Positions 11,601 through 21,805 of a DNA stretch of 56,704 nt are shown piece after piece. The notes below the pieces were generated by a model. The model was not told the DNA's origin. It saw nothing but the letters and a program-made list of their open reading frames with translations, and did no database searches. Position numbers and translations under genes: made by a program. The first letter of the stretch is position 1. Every line of letters begins with the position of its first letter. Source of the DNA: Perkinsus olseni (lineage: Eukaryota; Perkinsozoa; Perkinsida); the NCBI GenBank assembly GCA_013115125.1, contig JABANN010000178.1, forward strand, positions 1 through 56,704, in the 5' to 3' direction.

Positions 11601-13671
11601 TCGCAGGTCCAAAAGAGACAACGGAACGTGCCGGCGGGACCCACTATAGCGTCATCTGGAAGAGGGCGGAGGTCAGATCGTATTGCCGCATAGAATTCGC
11701 TAGGCAACAATAACTGAGCTTCCATACCGCTGGTGTCATAGATCGGGTCTGTCCTTCCACGAACAGAAGAAGGTCGTACCAATGGGGCGGATCATGCTGG
11801 TGGACCTTGCCGGCCTCGAGGACAATCGTGTGGTAGGTGGTATTGGAGACTTGCATGCTACGTAGAATCTTCTTCCTTCAGACTGGGAATGTCGGAGGAG
11901 CCCTGAGAGAATCCACAGCGATTAATACCAGTCACTTCGCGCTCGCCCGCATGCTGTGGGCCCTTAAGAAGAACCGAGTGAGTGTTCATCATACTGAGCT
12001 TATCCGTAGATCGTCTTCTTAGAACGTGCCCTACCGCAACTCCAAGCTAACTAGACTCTTCCAGAACTCTATGGAGCCTAGCATCCCTCTGCCGGTGAGT
12101 CGCTACACTACTTGAGAGCAGCTATCGCTGGTAGGCCCCTCCCATGGTGTTGATGTTGGTAACAGTGAGTCCTGCTACCAAGAGATTTCAAGCGACTTAC
12201 AACACCTTCTCGGCGATACAGGCGAGGCTTCCCGCTTCCGGACGGTAGGCGGAGCCAGCTGTGGTCTTGTGCCCCAGATAGACTATAAGACGATCTCAAT
12301 AGAGGATTGCGAGGGGATAAGGGAGGAGGCGGAGACAGCAGCGGCGGCGGCTAGGGACCGAGAGATGATCGATGTGGATGATGATGATGATGATGTGGAT
12401 GCAATGTCGGTTACTTATGATGGGTAACCTGCTTTGTCTTGCTCCTCCCGTCGGAGAGGTTTTTTTCCAGGAGCGATGACCCCAACCCAAGCGGATTCCT
12501 CAGCCCACATGACGAGCAACTTCACATCGACGCACGACCCTCTCTGCATAAGGTGAGTCCCGTGTGTGGTGCGCAGGGGCAGCAAACTAAGAAAAGTACC
12601 ATACCGTGAGGACAGCGTCGTGCGGAAAACTGTACGCTGATCGCTATCAGCCTGGCCTCTGTCGTAGTAGGTCTCTGTGTATGACACAGGAGCGTAAGTC
12701 CTTCTCGATTGAAAGGTCGTGCACCATTTATCGCGTGCTATAACGATGGAGGACCGCTGACCTCTCAACGCAGTGTTCTTCAGGAGGAGCGCTCCATGTG
12801 CGCTACAGTGGAAGAAGATGAGAGCCTCAGGGATGTGGACATACGCGATGAGTGCACGGATACGGACTGTGCAGAGCCTGTCAGGTGGTTCCTCCCTCTC
12901 TCTGTGGTCGAGGGGGAGAGCCGCCGTTCAGGCCGTCCCCTAAGAAGCGCAGTCGTTTGGAAGGCAGCTCGGCATTGCGTGCATCAGCGGCTCAATTAAT
13001 GCTCAATCAAGATGTAACACCAAAGGCTAAGAACAGTGTGCCGTCGGGAGCTGTTACAAGATCGATGGCACAGAATATGAAAGGTGGTGGCTCTTCGATC
13101 GACGCTCCTGCTCGGGAGGAGGTTGTGGTTAGGCATGGCAGGGGCAGCAGGAGGAGGAAGATCTCGCAGCCTTAATCCTGCGCCGACCCGACGAGGCGCT
13201 GCTGCCCGACGACTTGCTGGAACACGGTCGGTCGCCGACATACAAGCTGATCGGTGGGGTCCTCCTGGGGACTGCCCCTTGGGAATAGCCTAGGAAATTC
13301 TGCGGGGCAGAGGGGAAGCGGATGGCCAGGAACATAACATCATGTATGTCTGATGGGATGATTTCCCCCGCTCAGGACGGCGGCGGAGATGGAGACGGTG
13401 GTGAAGTCAGCAGTAGCGAGCATTGTACAAAGTATCAGGAGTAAGGCAATAGAGATGATTGAGCAGGTGCGATGGCTCCGGCGTCAATACGAGTGCTTGG
13501 ATATTCCTCCAGGAACTGCTGCCCACCATTGAAACCATGGCAGAAACTGGCATCAGAGAGGCTCTCGCGGTCAGCAACCTAGATGGCCGGCGTACACGAT
13601 CAAGTGAGGCACCCCCAGGGACTGGCTCCGGTATCTCACTCGAGCGAGTGTCATTTTCTTCGTGTGGCTAG
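8622..13671 (+). CDS. Kinesin motor protein, many exons, C-terminal tail with basic motifs
   Basis: Motor motifs appear in the right order on one strand: NRVRVVV (8640), FLFDHVFG (about 9158), the P-loop VFAHGASGSGKTFTM (about 9409-9453), SVFEIYQEKVRDLL (about 11116-11157), the switch I motif INQQSSRSHCTLQIQV (about 11508-11556), the switch II motif LVDLAGLED (about 11795) and VPYRNSKLTRLFQNSM (about 12025-12074). All are exon-bounded by GT-AG introns. The P-loop has Ala-Ser in place of the usual Gln-Thr (GQTGSGKT). The tail continues through an exon with a run of six Asp (about 12375); an intron from 12424 to 12771 restores the frame to VLQEERSMCATVEEDE. It then has PSPKKRSR and RGSRRRK, which could be nuclear signals, and a last segment with MIEQ joined to ELLPTIETMAETGIREAL before the stop at 13671. 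The kinesin subfamily cannot be assigned. The intron at about 9590-11100 is some 1.5 kb, thirty times the local norm. The start and several tail joins are provisional. Confidence 0.75.
10090..10519 (+). mobile_element. Transposase-like fragment inside the kinesin intron
   Basis: The open frame ending at 10519 contains ENVYVDKECCGNTGG, then MARHLPEALIVRLDAFHFIS. The spacing YVDxxCC to VRLDxxHF resembles a DDE-type transposase domain in which two acidic residues are part of the catalytic triad; I know similar strings from animal and protist transposon proteins but cannot name the superfamily. Just upstream (10090-10230) a different frame reads CLMSCQRYTKCRKGTCLRLR, a cysteine-rich stretch. It lies in the same orientation as the kinesin. 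It is a remnant, not a complete element: no terminal repeats were found. Confidence 0.35.
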
Positions 13672-14217
13672 TATCTCAGTTATGGTTAATCGCTCTCAGG
13701 CTCGCTGGACATAGTTGTGGAATCGCCGATGTCGCAGCATAAAGATTGAACGCTTTGTATCATACCTATCACTGTTTTTCATCAAATTAAGAGCCTTTCA
13801 TCGGTACTTTTCGTAGTCGATTGGCGATGTCCAGCCTAACGTAGTCAGTGCTGTTGCTGGAATTGTTCATGGTACTACTGCTAGTGCTGCTGCTTGATAT
13901 CGAAAACGGGTTTCATGTCTTGTGTTGTAGTGTAGGCCACACCGCCTGACGAATAGGCCTACCTGGGAGCTAGTACCTCGGTGATGAGGAGAGTGTTGGC
14001 ATCCCACGCTGTCAGCGTGACGCTGATGGCCCACCATGATGGGATATCCATGAACTGTCAGCATGAACTTAACTCACCATGAAAAGCGAAATTTCAAGCG
14101 CCATAATGTTGGCACGCGAGGGAAATGGTGACGTCATCTTATACCCCCACTGGGAGCAGGTGGCTGCATGACTAGTATGTCCACTGGCCGGGATCGAGCA
14201 CTTTGTTAATCATCAAA
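13672..14217. other. Gap without recognised gene
   Basis: Between the kinesin stop and the tRNA-like copy I see only short frames and some imperfect inverted repeats (for example around 14005-14045). No gene is supported. Confidence 0.4.
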
Positions 14218-14288
14218 AGTTTTATGGTGTAACGGTTAGCACTCTACACTCTCAAACTGGCGATCTGGGTTCGGATCTCGCTACATTC
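14218..14288 (+). pseudogene. Decayed tRNA-Gln copy
   Basis: This copy matches the intact tRNA-Gln genes at 19267 and 21462 through the D-arm (GTGTAACGGTTAGCAC) and the variable region, but the anticodon stem no longer pairs (CTACA against ACTGG), the anticodon loop reads CTCTCAA, and the acceptor stem is mismatched. It lies about 590 bp from the stop of a minus-strand secreted-protein gene, as its intact sister does, which points to a segmental duplication. Confidence 0.8.
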
Positions 14289-14881
14289 TCTTTTGGCCTC
14301 TGCTCGGCCCACACACTAATAGGGCACCACCACAGCGCGATAGGTGTGACGCGTGCTTCGCGCTAGCAAGATTCTCCGTTCGTTGACAACAATGCCCAGA
14401 TGGGCTCGAGCATCGATAGTGTTGCGAATCGACACTTGCGATTGCCGGCATCGTAGCTCGCACTGCGACTGTCGCAGTCTGATATCCGTCGCGGTCGCGC
14501 GATAGGCAGCCGTCTGAATCCCTCTCTGTCACCATCCCAAGCATTCGACTACGGTAGAAGGCTCCTTAGCTATTCGACTGATCATCTTACTCGAGTGTGG
14601 GAACGTAGATGGTTTTTGGTGGGCTTGTCGAGCCACCCCGTGTCTACTTCAACTAAACATCAGTAACAGCATAGGTTTCATTACATCATTCATACAGAAG
14701 TGATACTTCCTGTGATTCGATATATATCATGCATACATAACCCATATTTACAGCGCTCGAGCTGGATTTCCCATCATATCTGACTTCATACAGCTGCGCT
14801 ACCTGATCGAGGTATAGAAGCAGATATGCCAGTTTGGATTCACGTCGTATTCTACCTTAGATAGGGCTGTTCTGTCTACTC

Positions 14882-15859
14882 TCAGACCATATCGCTTTGG
14901 CTTTCATCGGAGTCTTCCTCATCTGTATCATCCTTCGACAGGAGACCCATCTGAAGGTCGCTATATCCCTGTCCACGGAACCCAATTGCAGCTCTCAAGG
15001 AATCCCAGGCGCGGCGTCTGGCAGATGGTTTGGCAGGCCTAAACTTTTTAGTTCTAGTCAGGCCGAGGAGCTCGGCCAGTTTGCTGCTGTCGAAGGGTTT
15101 CCCCTTAAAGGTGTCAATTCTCGCATATGAGAAGCTCTCTCTCCTACCGTTGAACTTCTTGGGATCGACAGGCTCAAGTAAGACCGTTGCCTTATGATAC
15201 TCTTCATCTCCACGGAAGAAACTGTGTATGGCCTTACCGATCATGGTGTAGTACATCGTGTTGAATCGGTCTATCAATTGACCCTCCACGTTCCTCAGTT
15301 GTGAGTTCTCATCGAACCTTAGAATCACTTCCAGACCGTCACCATCGAAGCCGTAGTACACCCCGTTCGGAGCTGGTTCTTCCCCGATATCAGCGATGAC
15401 TAGCTTGTTCTCCCTCCATAAACGCTCTGCAGTGGAGCGTGCGGGGTGGCTTGGCGGTAGCGAGCGCCGCCACTTCGGCCGATGTAGCGTGCGATCTTCA
15501 TATACGGAGGGGAAGAATTCCTTGAAACTGAACGTGTCACCGATTGTAGGCCGAGCCCGATAGTCCCTGCATCCCGCCTCATCATTCACAGTAAACACCC
15601 CCATCTCGGGTTCCATGACGTTACTTGACGGCGGCTTCAAATATTGTCTCACGTACGTGCAGTTGAAGCCGTCCACAGTCTGACGTGCCACGACTTTGAG
15701 ACGGGGAGGCTCACCCTTGGGAAAGGGTGTGAAATAGTATCTCGTTCCATCATCAGACTTGCCACAGAGAGCTGGTTGCAGGTTGCCTCCAATGGTATTC
15801 GCTTGTAAAATCAGCAGCAGTGTGAGAGTGGCCCAAGGAACCTGATTCTGATATCTCAT
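14882..15859 (-). CDS. Secreted protein of unknown family, paralogue 1 (325 aa)
   Basis: An uninterrupted frame. The start is placed at Met 15859 because it opens a signal peptide (VPWATLTLLLILQ, then ANTIGG) that aligns with the start of the paralogue at 20030-21018; the frame itself is open further upstream, to 16108. The mature protein has paired cysteines (FNCTYVRQYLKPPSSNV, DEAGCRDYRARPTIGD), the shared block APNGVYYGFDGDGLEV, the block YYTMIGKAIHSFF and the block LLEPVDPKKFNGRRESFSYA, and ends in an acidic tail (DDTDEEDSDESQSD). No catalytic motif is recognised. Single-exon structure is unusual beside the intron-rich neighbours. It probably enters the secretory pathway; in a parasite it could be exported. 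Its context is a tRNA-Gln remnant 3' of it and a conserved 5' flank shared with the paralogue. Confidence 0.8.
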   Translation of the reverse strand: MRYQNQVPWATLTLLLILQANTIGGNLQPALCGKSDDGTRYYFTPFPKGEPPRLKVVARQTVDGFNCTYVRQYLKPPSSNVMEPEMGVFTVNDEAGCRDYRARPTIGDTFSFKEFFPSVYEDRTLHRPKWRRSLPPSHPARSTAERLWRENKLVIADIGEEPAPNGVYYGFDGDGLEVILRFDENSQLRNVEGQLIDRFNTMYYTMIGKAIHSFFRGDEEYHKATVLLEPVDPKKFNGRRESFSYARIDTFKGKPFDSSKLAELLGLTRTKKFRPAKPSARRRAWDSLRAAIGFRGQGYSDLQMGLLSKDDTDEEDSDESQSDMV

Positions 15860-16050
15860 TGAATCGTTGTAGTCAGGAGAAAGGGTATGCTGAAAGAAGT
15901 AGAACCCCTGCTGTGCAATTCGAAACGCATGCGTTGCTACTAAGTTGGCAGCCAGACTGAGGAGACTGTTGTTACAATGTGACGCCGGCGAGTGTCGGAA
16001 AAACCTAGTCGCCCGAAAGACGAGACGTATTCCAGGCGAGCGCAGCTGCT
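15860..16050 (-). promoter_or_regulatory. Conserved 5' flank of the secreted gene pair
   Basis: The region upstream of this gene and the one upstream of the second copy (about 21019-21215) share long similar blocks, for example CTGAGGAGACTG, GACGCCG and CCAAGGCGAGCGCA-like sequence, although neither is coding in both copies. Conservation outside the reading frame suggests either recent duplication or a shared promoter/5' UTR. No core promoter motif is identified. Confidence 0.4.
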
Positions 16051-17390
16051 TCGCCTTCCCCCGGCCGTGAACCACGTATGTGCCTGAGAGGAGATAACTG
16101 GCGGACAACGACTTTTTGTCATTCTTCTAGGTACCACGCATGAGCACATCATCGTGATAGCGGTGCGAGTCTATCAGTGAATGGAGTTTGGAATGTTCCG
16201 CACAAGCCCAGTCGTTGCTTTCTGTGTTCATGCTAGCACCAGCGACATCAGGTAGCTGAGTAGTTACGTACACACTACCGATATCCAAGGGCTCAGTAAG
16301 TGCTTGATCGTTGGGAGGTGCTTTCACTGAGTCTGGATATCGGCAGAAGCTCTACTCTTCCCCCCTCACGGATAAACCCTACAGGGAGTGGCGGGAGGGC
16401 CAAAAAACTCGAGGAGTCTTCCTCTCCGGGAATAGTGCCCTCTATAGCACTAATCTCGTTCTTCAATGAGCAACCCACGTCACGCTCACGTGACGCTCGC
16501 CCCGGTGCGTATGCGTACACAAGCTTCGTCGTGTACCCCCTTATCATTATGCGGCAAAAGAGAGACATGAGGCAATGCCTGGCAGGCACTTGAATGATCG
16601 TGTGGTTCTGAGCTCAAGGAATCCTAGTATCGGTCTTGCTGTGTTGCGGCGACTCGATGACTCGGCCCACGCAGGCTATGCGGCGAAGAAAGTGTGGTAG
16701 CCACCTCTCATCTCGGCACTCGATGTGGTGGACCAGGCTTCTGATCCACCGATGGTCTGGCACTTGTTTGCGACGCGGACTAGCGTCGCGTAGGAGTGCC
16801 GCGTGGGGTGGTCGAGTTCGCCAATTCACTCCCTTTTTGGCCATGTGCTTTCTTGTCGTCGCGTGCTGAGGTTTCGGACGTACGGTACCGAAGATACGCG
16901 CGAATCCCTGGCCGTCTGTTGCGACTTTACGTGCGATGCTGTGGTTTTCCAGGGTCCTGAGAGTACAGAAGCGAGCGAGACTCCAGGGATTTCCTCCTCT
17001 TTTTTCTCTTTATATCAGGTTGAGTTGCGACCATGTTGCTATTTGCGACCATTCTCAGGTTGTTGACTCAGCATCTCGCGCAGCACAAAGCTTTGTGTTG
17101 TTCTCCGCTGGTGCCTGGCTGGACCGAACAGACGCTACACCCCGCTCCGAAGTGCGCAACAGTTGATGTGGGAAAAATACGTTGACATACGTTTGCAAAA
17201 AATGTGAATGCATTTACTAATATATCAAGTATATGCAAGGCGAAGCGCCACTGGTAGTAGCATTGATACATCATTCAACGGGTAAACCGACTGTCTAATG
17301 TGATTGCTGTCGGCTGCTGTTGGGTACCAGTGGTACTGTACCACCTTCGACTCGAACGGTTCGAGGTGAACCATTCTAGCTTTCCCCACC
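16051..17390. other. Gap without recognised gene
   Basis: Between the secreted gene and the aldo-keto reductase there are several short frames on both strands, for example 16300-16593, with no recognisable domain. Nothing is supported here. Confidence 0.4.
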
Positions 17391-18701
17391 ATGACGATCT
17401 TCTCCTTCATCGGTCATCTTTTCCTGCCTGGTGTTCTCGTCTATATTACCGGCAACTCTCGACCTCGTGTATTGAGCGTTCAACTCGCGAGTGGGTTCGA
17501 TATGCCTTTGATGGGCCTCGGCTTGGGTCACAACAAGGATGACTCCGAGGTTGAGAGGATGGTCCTTGAGTTCCTGGAATTAGGTGGCCGCCACATCGAC
17601 ACTGCGATGTCGTAAGATTTCGGCGAATTTTGTTATGGTCGAGCCCATCAGCAGATACGATAATCAAGGTGCCGTTGGAAGGGCGGTGAAGAAGTCTGGA
17701 ATTCCGCGCGAAGAGATTTTCATAACGTCGAAGATACCTCCAGAGAGGATGGGCTACGAATCAACATTTATGGCTATCTTGGAGATAGCCGAAGAGATCA
17801 ACTTGGGTTACATCGATATGGTCCTTATCCACTGGCCTTCGTTATTGGGAGTGACCATTCCATGTATGAACAATACGATCAAGTTGTCCGAGGAGATCAA
17901 CTACGCTGGATAGATTCTCTGACTCCCTCAGCTTGGTCGCTTCGATCCTCCGCCACCATCGCTTCTTGATCCCTGGTGCCATGTTCGCTCCCCATCAGGC
18001 ACAACCGACGATGGCAGTTGGCAGATCTGTAGACTCGGCACCTGGGCAGCCATGGAGCAGATGGTCCAGGCCGGTGTGGTGGGCATACCGTGCCAGGCAC
18101 GCCTCGAGGTTTCGACTGGGTATCATTTGCTGGCAGGTCAGAAGCATTGGTGTTAGCAATTTCGGCACTCGGCATTTGGAAGAGTTGAGACAGTTCGCTT
18201 CCATCTGGCCGCCTGCGACGAACCAGTTCGAGATCCACCCGATGCTGCCCGAGAACGATCTCGTGCGTTATTGCCGGGATAACGGTGAGCGGCTCCACCA
18301 TATCGTTAAATAGGGGCTTGTCGCATGGCAACGTGCGACGCAGGTATAGTTATCACAGCGTACGGGTCGTTGGGAGGGCCGCAGCGAGCGAAGGAGTTCA
18401 CTACTTCAAATGTTCTGAGAGCAGTTGGTGCACAGTACAACAAGGCACCGGCTCAAGTACGCCATACGATAATTTGACTTTGGTTCATTTCTTGCTGTAG
18501 GTGCTACTGCGGTGGGCTCTCCAGCAGCAGTTTGTTATCATACCGATGAGCCGGAAGAGGAGTCGGATGATCGAAAATTTGGACGTTCTGGATTTCACCC
18601 TCAGTGAAGAAGACTATCATTTAATATCTGAGTTTGCGGCATCTCTTGGCAATTACAGTCGCCCTTATCAACAAGTGGCTGATTTGAATGATTTTATGTG
18701 A
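17391..18701 (+). CDS. Aldo-keto reductase
   Basis: The exons join into a typical (alpha/beta)8 aldo-keto reductase, which reduces aldehydes or ketones with NADPH. Exon 1 has DMPLMGLGLG and GGRHIDTAMS; splicing of the intron from about 17612 gives RYDNQGAVGRAVKKSGIPRE, then EIFITSKI and DMVLIHWPS. The catalytic tetrad is therefore visible: Asp in HIDTA, Tyr in RYDN, Lys in TSKI and His in IHWP. A later exon has VRSIGVSNFG, LEELRQFA and NQFEIHPML. The C-terminal exons give AYGSLGG and VLLRWALQQQFVIIPMSRK, and end NDFM with a stop at 18701. The first 25 residues (MTIFSFIGHLFLPGVLVYIT) are hydrophobic, unlike cytosolic family members, so it may be membrane-anchored or secreted. The middle exons (about 17890-18140) are joined by inference. 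Confidence 0.85.
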
Positions 18702-19266
18702 GTTTTCTGATAACCGCTTCGCGTCGAGTTTCTCGGAAACTGTTCCTTCCCGACCTCTATTCCACTGCCTCAATGATATGCAAAATTCTAAATCTTGACG
18801 AAAAGTCCAAAAGTCTTGACGCATTTTTTGGCGATGTTGGCGCGATAGTGGGTGAGCTGCTCGTACAATCCCGCTTTGCCACGCACTTGCGTAAGCTCAA
18901 AACTACAGGAGTCAATGGGCGAAGAAGGTAGAAATGCTGCTTGGCCAGCTGTCAAGCTCGACATGCCAACAGAAACCTTGTACGATAGTAAAGGCTCCAC
19001 GGAGGTTGGTGATGTACGGTAGATGAAGCCACCGAGGACGAAGAAACCGCAGTGATACAACGCACTTCTCGAAAGATCCTTATACGATGAGTACAGAACT
19101 TAACTGGAACTTTTCTCGCACTCGTATCTGCTCTAAATCGGGCCAGACAATTCCACACGCACGTAAACACGCACGTTCAGGGTTATCTTGAAGTGGGATA
19201 TGGAAGTGTTGCATCACAAGATTAGTCCCCTGGGACGGAACATAACAAATACGCTCTTACTCATTC
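18702..19266. other. Gap without recognised gene
   Basis: No coding motif is found between the aldo-keto reductase stop and the tRNA-Gln gene. Confidence 0.4.
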
Positions 19267-19337
19267 GGTTCTATGTTGTAACGGTTAGTATTCCAGACTC
19301 TGAATCTGGCGATCTGGGTTCAAATCCCGGTAGAACC
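19267..19337 (+). tRNA. tRNA-Gln (anticodon CTG)
   Basis: Cloverleaf: acceptor GGTTCTA/TAGAACC pairs over all 7 positions; anticodon stem CCAGA/TCTGG encloses CTCTGAA with anticodon CTG; T arm is CTGGG-TTCAAAT-CCCGG. The D stem is weak (TTG against TAT). The sequence matches the known eukaryotic tRNA-Gln pattern closely. Intronless. A poorer D arm than the copy at 21462 leaves some doubt about activity. Confidence 0.85.
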
Positions 19338-19375
19338 TTCTCGTCCTGCTTTCGGCCACAGCATGAAATTTTCAT

Positions 19376-19414
19376 GGCAGTGACAGCTTTTCATGATGAA
19401 AAGCTGTCACTGCC
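19376..19414. repeat. Perfect 19-bp inverted repeat (hairpin)
   Basis: GGCAGTGACAGCTTTTCAT is followed by one G and then its exact reverse complement. It starts 38 nt after the tRNA-Gln gene and just before the 24-bp minisatellite, whose unit shares the GTGACA motif. Confidence 0.9.
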
Positions 19415-19464
19415 ACGGTGTGAGAACAGTGTAACAGCGCGCCAACACTTCTCCGGTGTGACAG

Positions 19465-19632
19465 GGTGACACGGCCATAGTGTGATACGGTGACACGGTC
19501 ATAGTGTGATATGGTGACACGACCATAGTGTAATACGGTGACACGGTCATAGTGTGATAAGGCGACACTGTCATAGCCTATGACTCATAGGTGATGGAGC
19601 GACATCACTACAGTGTGACAAGGTGACACTGC
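19465..19632. repeat. Minisatellite, 24-bp unit
   Basis: About five clear head-to-tail units of GGTGACACGGTCATAGTGTG plus ATAC (single-base variants), then a diverged tail with GTGACA and GGTGACACTG. Noncoding. Confidence 0.85.
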
Positions 19633-20029
19633 CAGAGGCACCGAGCCAAGGGGTTCGCCTCTCTCCACTAGTAGGATTCGGTTGCGCGTTCAGCCGTTCC
19701 GTGATTACTTTTTGGAGACCACTCGGATCCCCTGAAACTCGAGGAGGAAGCTGCAGTTAACGGCGCTTCGTTGCAAGTATCGAGAAGTGGCTCTCGATGC
19801 GAGAGGCGAACCCGTTGACGCCTACTTCAACGGAACACCAGAAAAGCCACATAACATCATCCGTAAACCACAGTGGCATCTCATGGTACTTTGATTTGTC
19901 TTTGGGCATCACAACGGCCAATAAATTCGAAGTAGTTTTGCTTTTTTATACACGTCACTCGTCACGTCAGCGGAACATCGACTTGAGAGCTCCCTGACTA
20001 GGGTCTAGATGCGGGCAAGTTGATGTAAC

Positions 20030-21018
20030 CTAATAGCCTCCCTCTGCTGTGGCATCTGCTCCAAGCGTCTGATCCCTGGCGTCATCAGGGTCTCTCTCAT
20101 CTGTGTCATCCTGCACGACGATTTCGTTTCCAAGACCATCTTTCCCATGTCTCTTGAACCTTGATGCGGCGTTCCTGGCGCGCGTCACGCCCCGTACAAG
20201 TGTGGATTTGACAATATCAAGCTTGCTAGTCTCAGTCAGGCTGAGAAGTTGCGGTAGGCTGTTGCTGTTGAAGGGCTGACCCACGACGGTGTTGAGTCTA
20301 GCATATGGAAAACTCTCTTTCGAACCGTTGAACTTTTTAGGATCGACAGGCTCGAGGAAAAGGCGGGCCTGATAGTATCCACCATACTTGTAAAAGACAC
20401 AGCGCATTGCTTTGCCTATCATTGTGTAGTACAGCTCGTTGAACCCCGTGTGCTCGAGACCTTGCACATGCTCCACTTGTGCGTTCTCATTGAACCTTAT
20501 GGTCACTTCCGTACCTGCAGCGTTAAAGCCGTAGTACACCCCGTTCGGAGCTGAGCCCTCATTTTCGGTGAGGAAAAGCTGACTCTCCTTCCAAAGACGC
20601 TTCGCCGTGGAGACTGAGGGGTGGTCAGATGGCAAAGACTTTGTCCCGTATAGCATACGTCGGACGGGTACGAAGGGCTTGAAACTCTTGAAATGGATCT
20701 TGTCGCTGATTGTAGCTCGCGCCTGATAGTGCTTGCATCCATCCACGTCATTCATAGTGAACATCCACATCTTGATTTCCTTCACATTACTCGGTGGCGG
20801 CTTCAGATATTGCCTCAAGTACGAACAATAAATACCGTCTACAGTTCGAATTTCCCCTTGCTCTGCATGAGGAGTCATCTCCTTGGGAAAGGGGGAAAAT
20901 AATATCTCGTCCCTTCATCAGACTCGCCTACGAGGGTCGGCAGCGGGTTGCCTCCAAGTTGTACTGCCAGCATCACCAGAATGAGGCTGCGGCAGGGAGC
21001 CTGGGGGTGATGTCGCAT
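20030..21018 (-). CDS. Secreted protein of unknown family, paralogue 2, with an apparent frameshift
   Basis: Paralogue of the gene at 14882-15859, same strand, about 5 kb away. The start at 21018 opens a signal peptide (SLILVMLAVQLGG). Shared blocks include SDEGTRYYF, YLRQYLKPPPSNVKE, APNGVYYGFNAAGTEV, YYTMIGKAMR and LLEPVDPKKFNGSKESFPYA; the acidic tail is also present. Compared with paralogue 1 the copy lacks one base near 20890, in a run reading TTTTCCCCCTTTCCC on the coding strand, so the signal-peptide frame ends after YYFPPFPRR while the main frame (from about 20878) stays open to 20030. Either the gene is broken, or the homopolymer is a sequencing error. The long intact downstream frame, with family residues conserved, favours a recent lesion or an error. 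A tRNA-Gln lies 3' of it, as for paralogue 1. Confidence 0.7.
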
Positions 21019-21461
21019 TGTCGCAACTGGAGCGTATAGGAAGAGAGTGTGTGCTGAAAGAAGTGTCACTCGAATGTGCAACTCAGAAAGACGAGTCACG
21101 CGTGGCAGACTAATCAGGCGTTCTTCCCTGAGGAGACTGCCGTTATAACGAGACGCCGATGAGCGGCGGAAAACCTAATCGCCCCGAAAAGCGGGACGCG
21201 TCCAAGGCGAGCGCATTTACTCTGCTTGTTGCCAGTAGGGGGTCACGAGATATACGCTCAAACCGATGTATGCTCACGCGATGGTCCCAAGCATCTTGTG
21301 GCTGCGACACGGACCGTAGTCCACTATGGGATATCATAATGCTCGCACACGGAGGATGGAGTGGGAGCAGCATGCTGATAACCACATCATTCAGTGTCAA
21401 TTACCGCATTCCTAGATGAGTCCACTGGGCCTGATCAGAACGAGAGTCATAGCATCAACCT

Positions 21462-21532
21462 GGTTTTATGGTGTAACGGTTAGCACTCCAGACTCTGAAT
21501 CTGGCGATCTGGGTTCAAATCCCGGTAGAACT
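21462..21532 (+). tRNA. tRNA-Gln (anticodon CTG)
   Basis: The D arm (GTG-TAACGGTTAG-CAC), anticodon arm (CCAGA-CTCTGAA-TCTGG) and T arm (CTGGG-TTCAAAT-CCCGG) all pair. The acceptor GGTTTTA/TAGAACT has a G-T wobble at its base and another inside. Intronless, same strand as the copy at 19267 and almost identical to it. Confidence 0.85.
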
Positions 21533-21805
21533 TCTCGTTGGGCATTCTGACAGCAGGCCACGGGGCTCCAATGCGCTATCAAGAGTGGCGATTGTTGCGG
21601 CCGGTAGGGCTTTCCAGCTTCGAGCCTTGCATGCAACCCAATGGTGCGCTCATAAAGTTGTGGAGGTATAGACTGTGACGCCGTATGTGTAACCGTTCGT
21701 ATCGGTTGTATCATTTCGTGCCATGGCTGAACGCTCCGCTCTAATGTCCGGCACTAACCACGCAACAACTGCGCTCGATAGAAAACTGAAACCTCTTCAC
21801 AGGGT

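Noticed and set aside
15860-16108. N-terminal extension of secreted paralogue 1 (83 more codons)
   Set aside because: The signal peptide begins at Met 15859 and the paralogue supports that start; upstream frame is open by chance.
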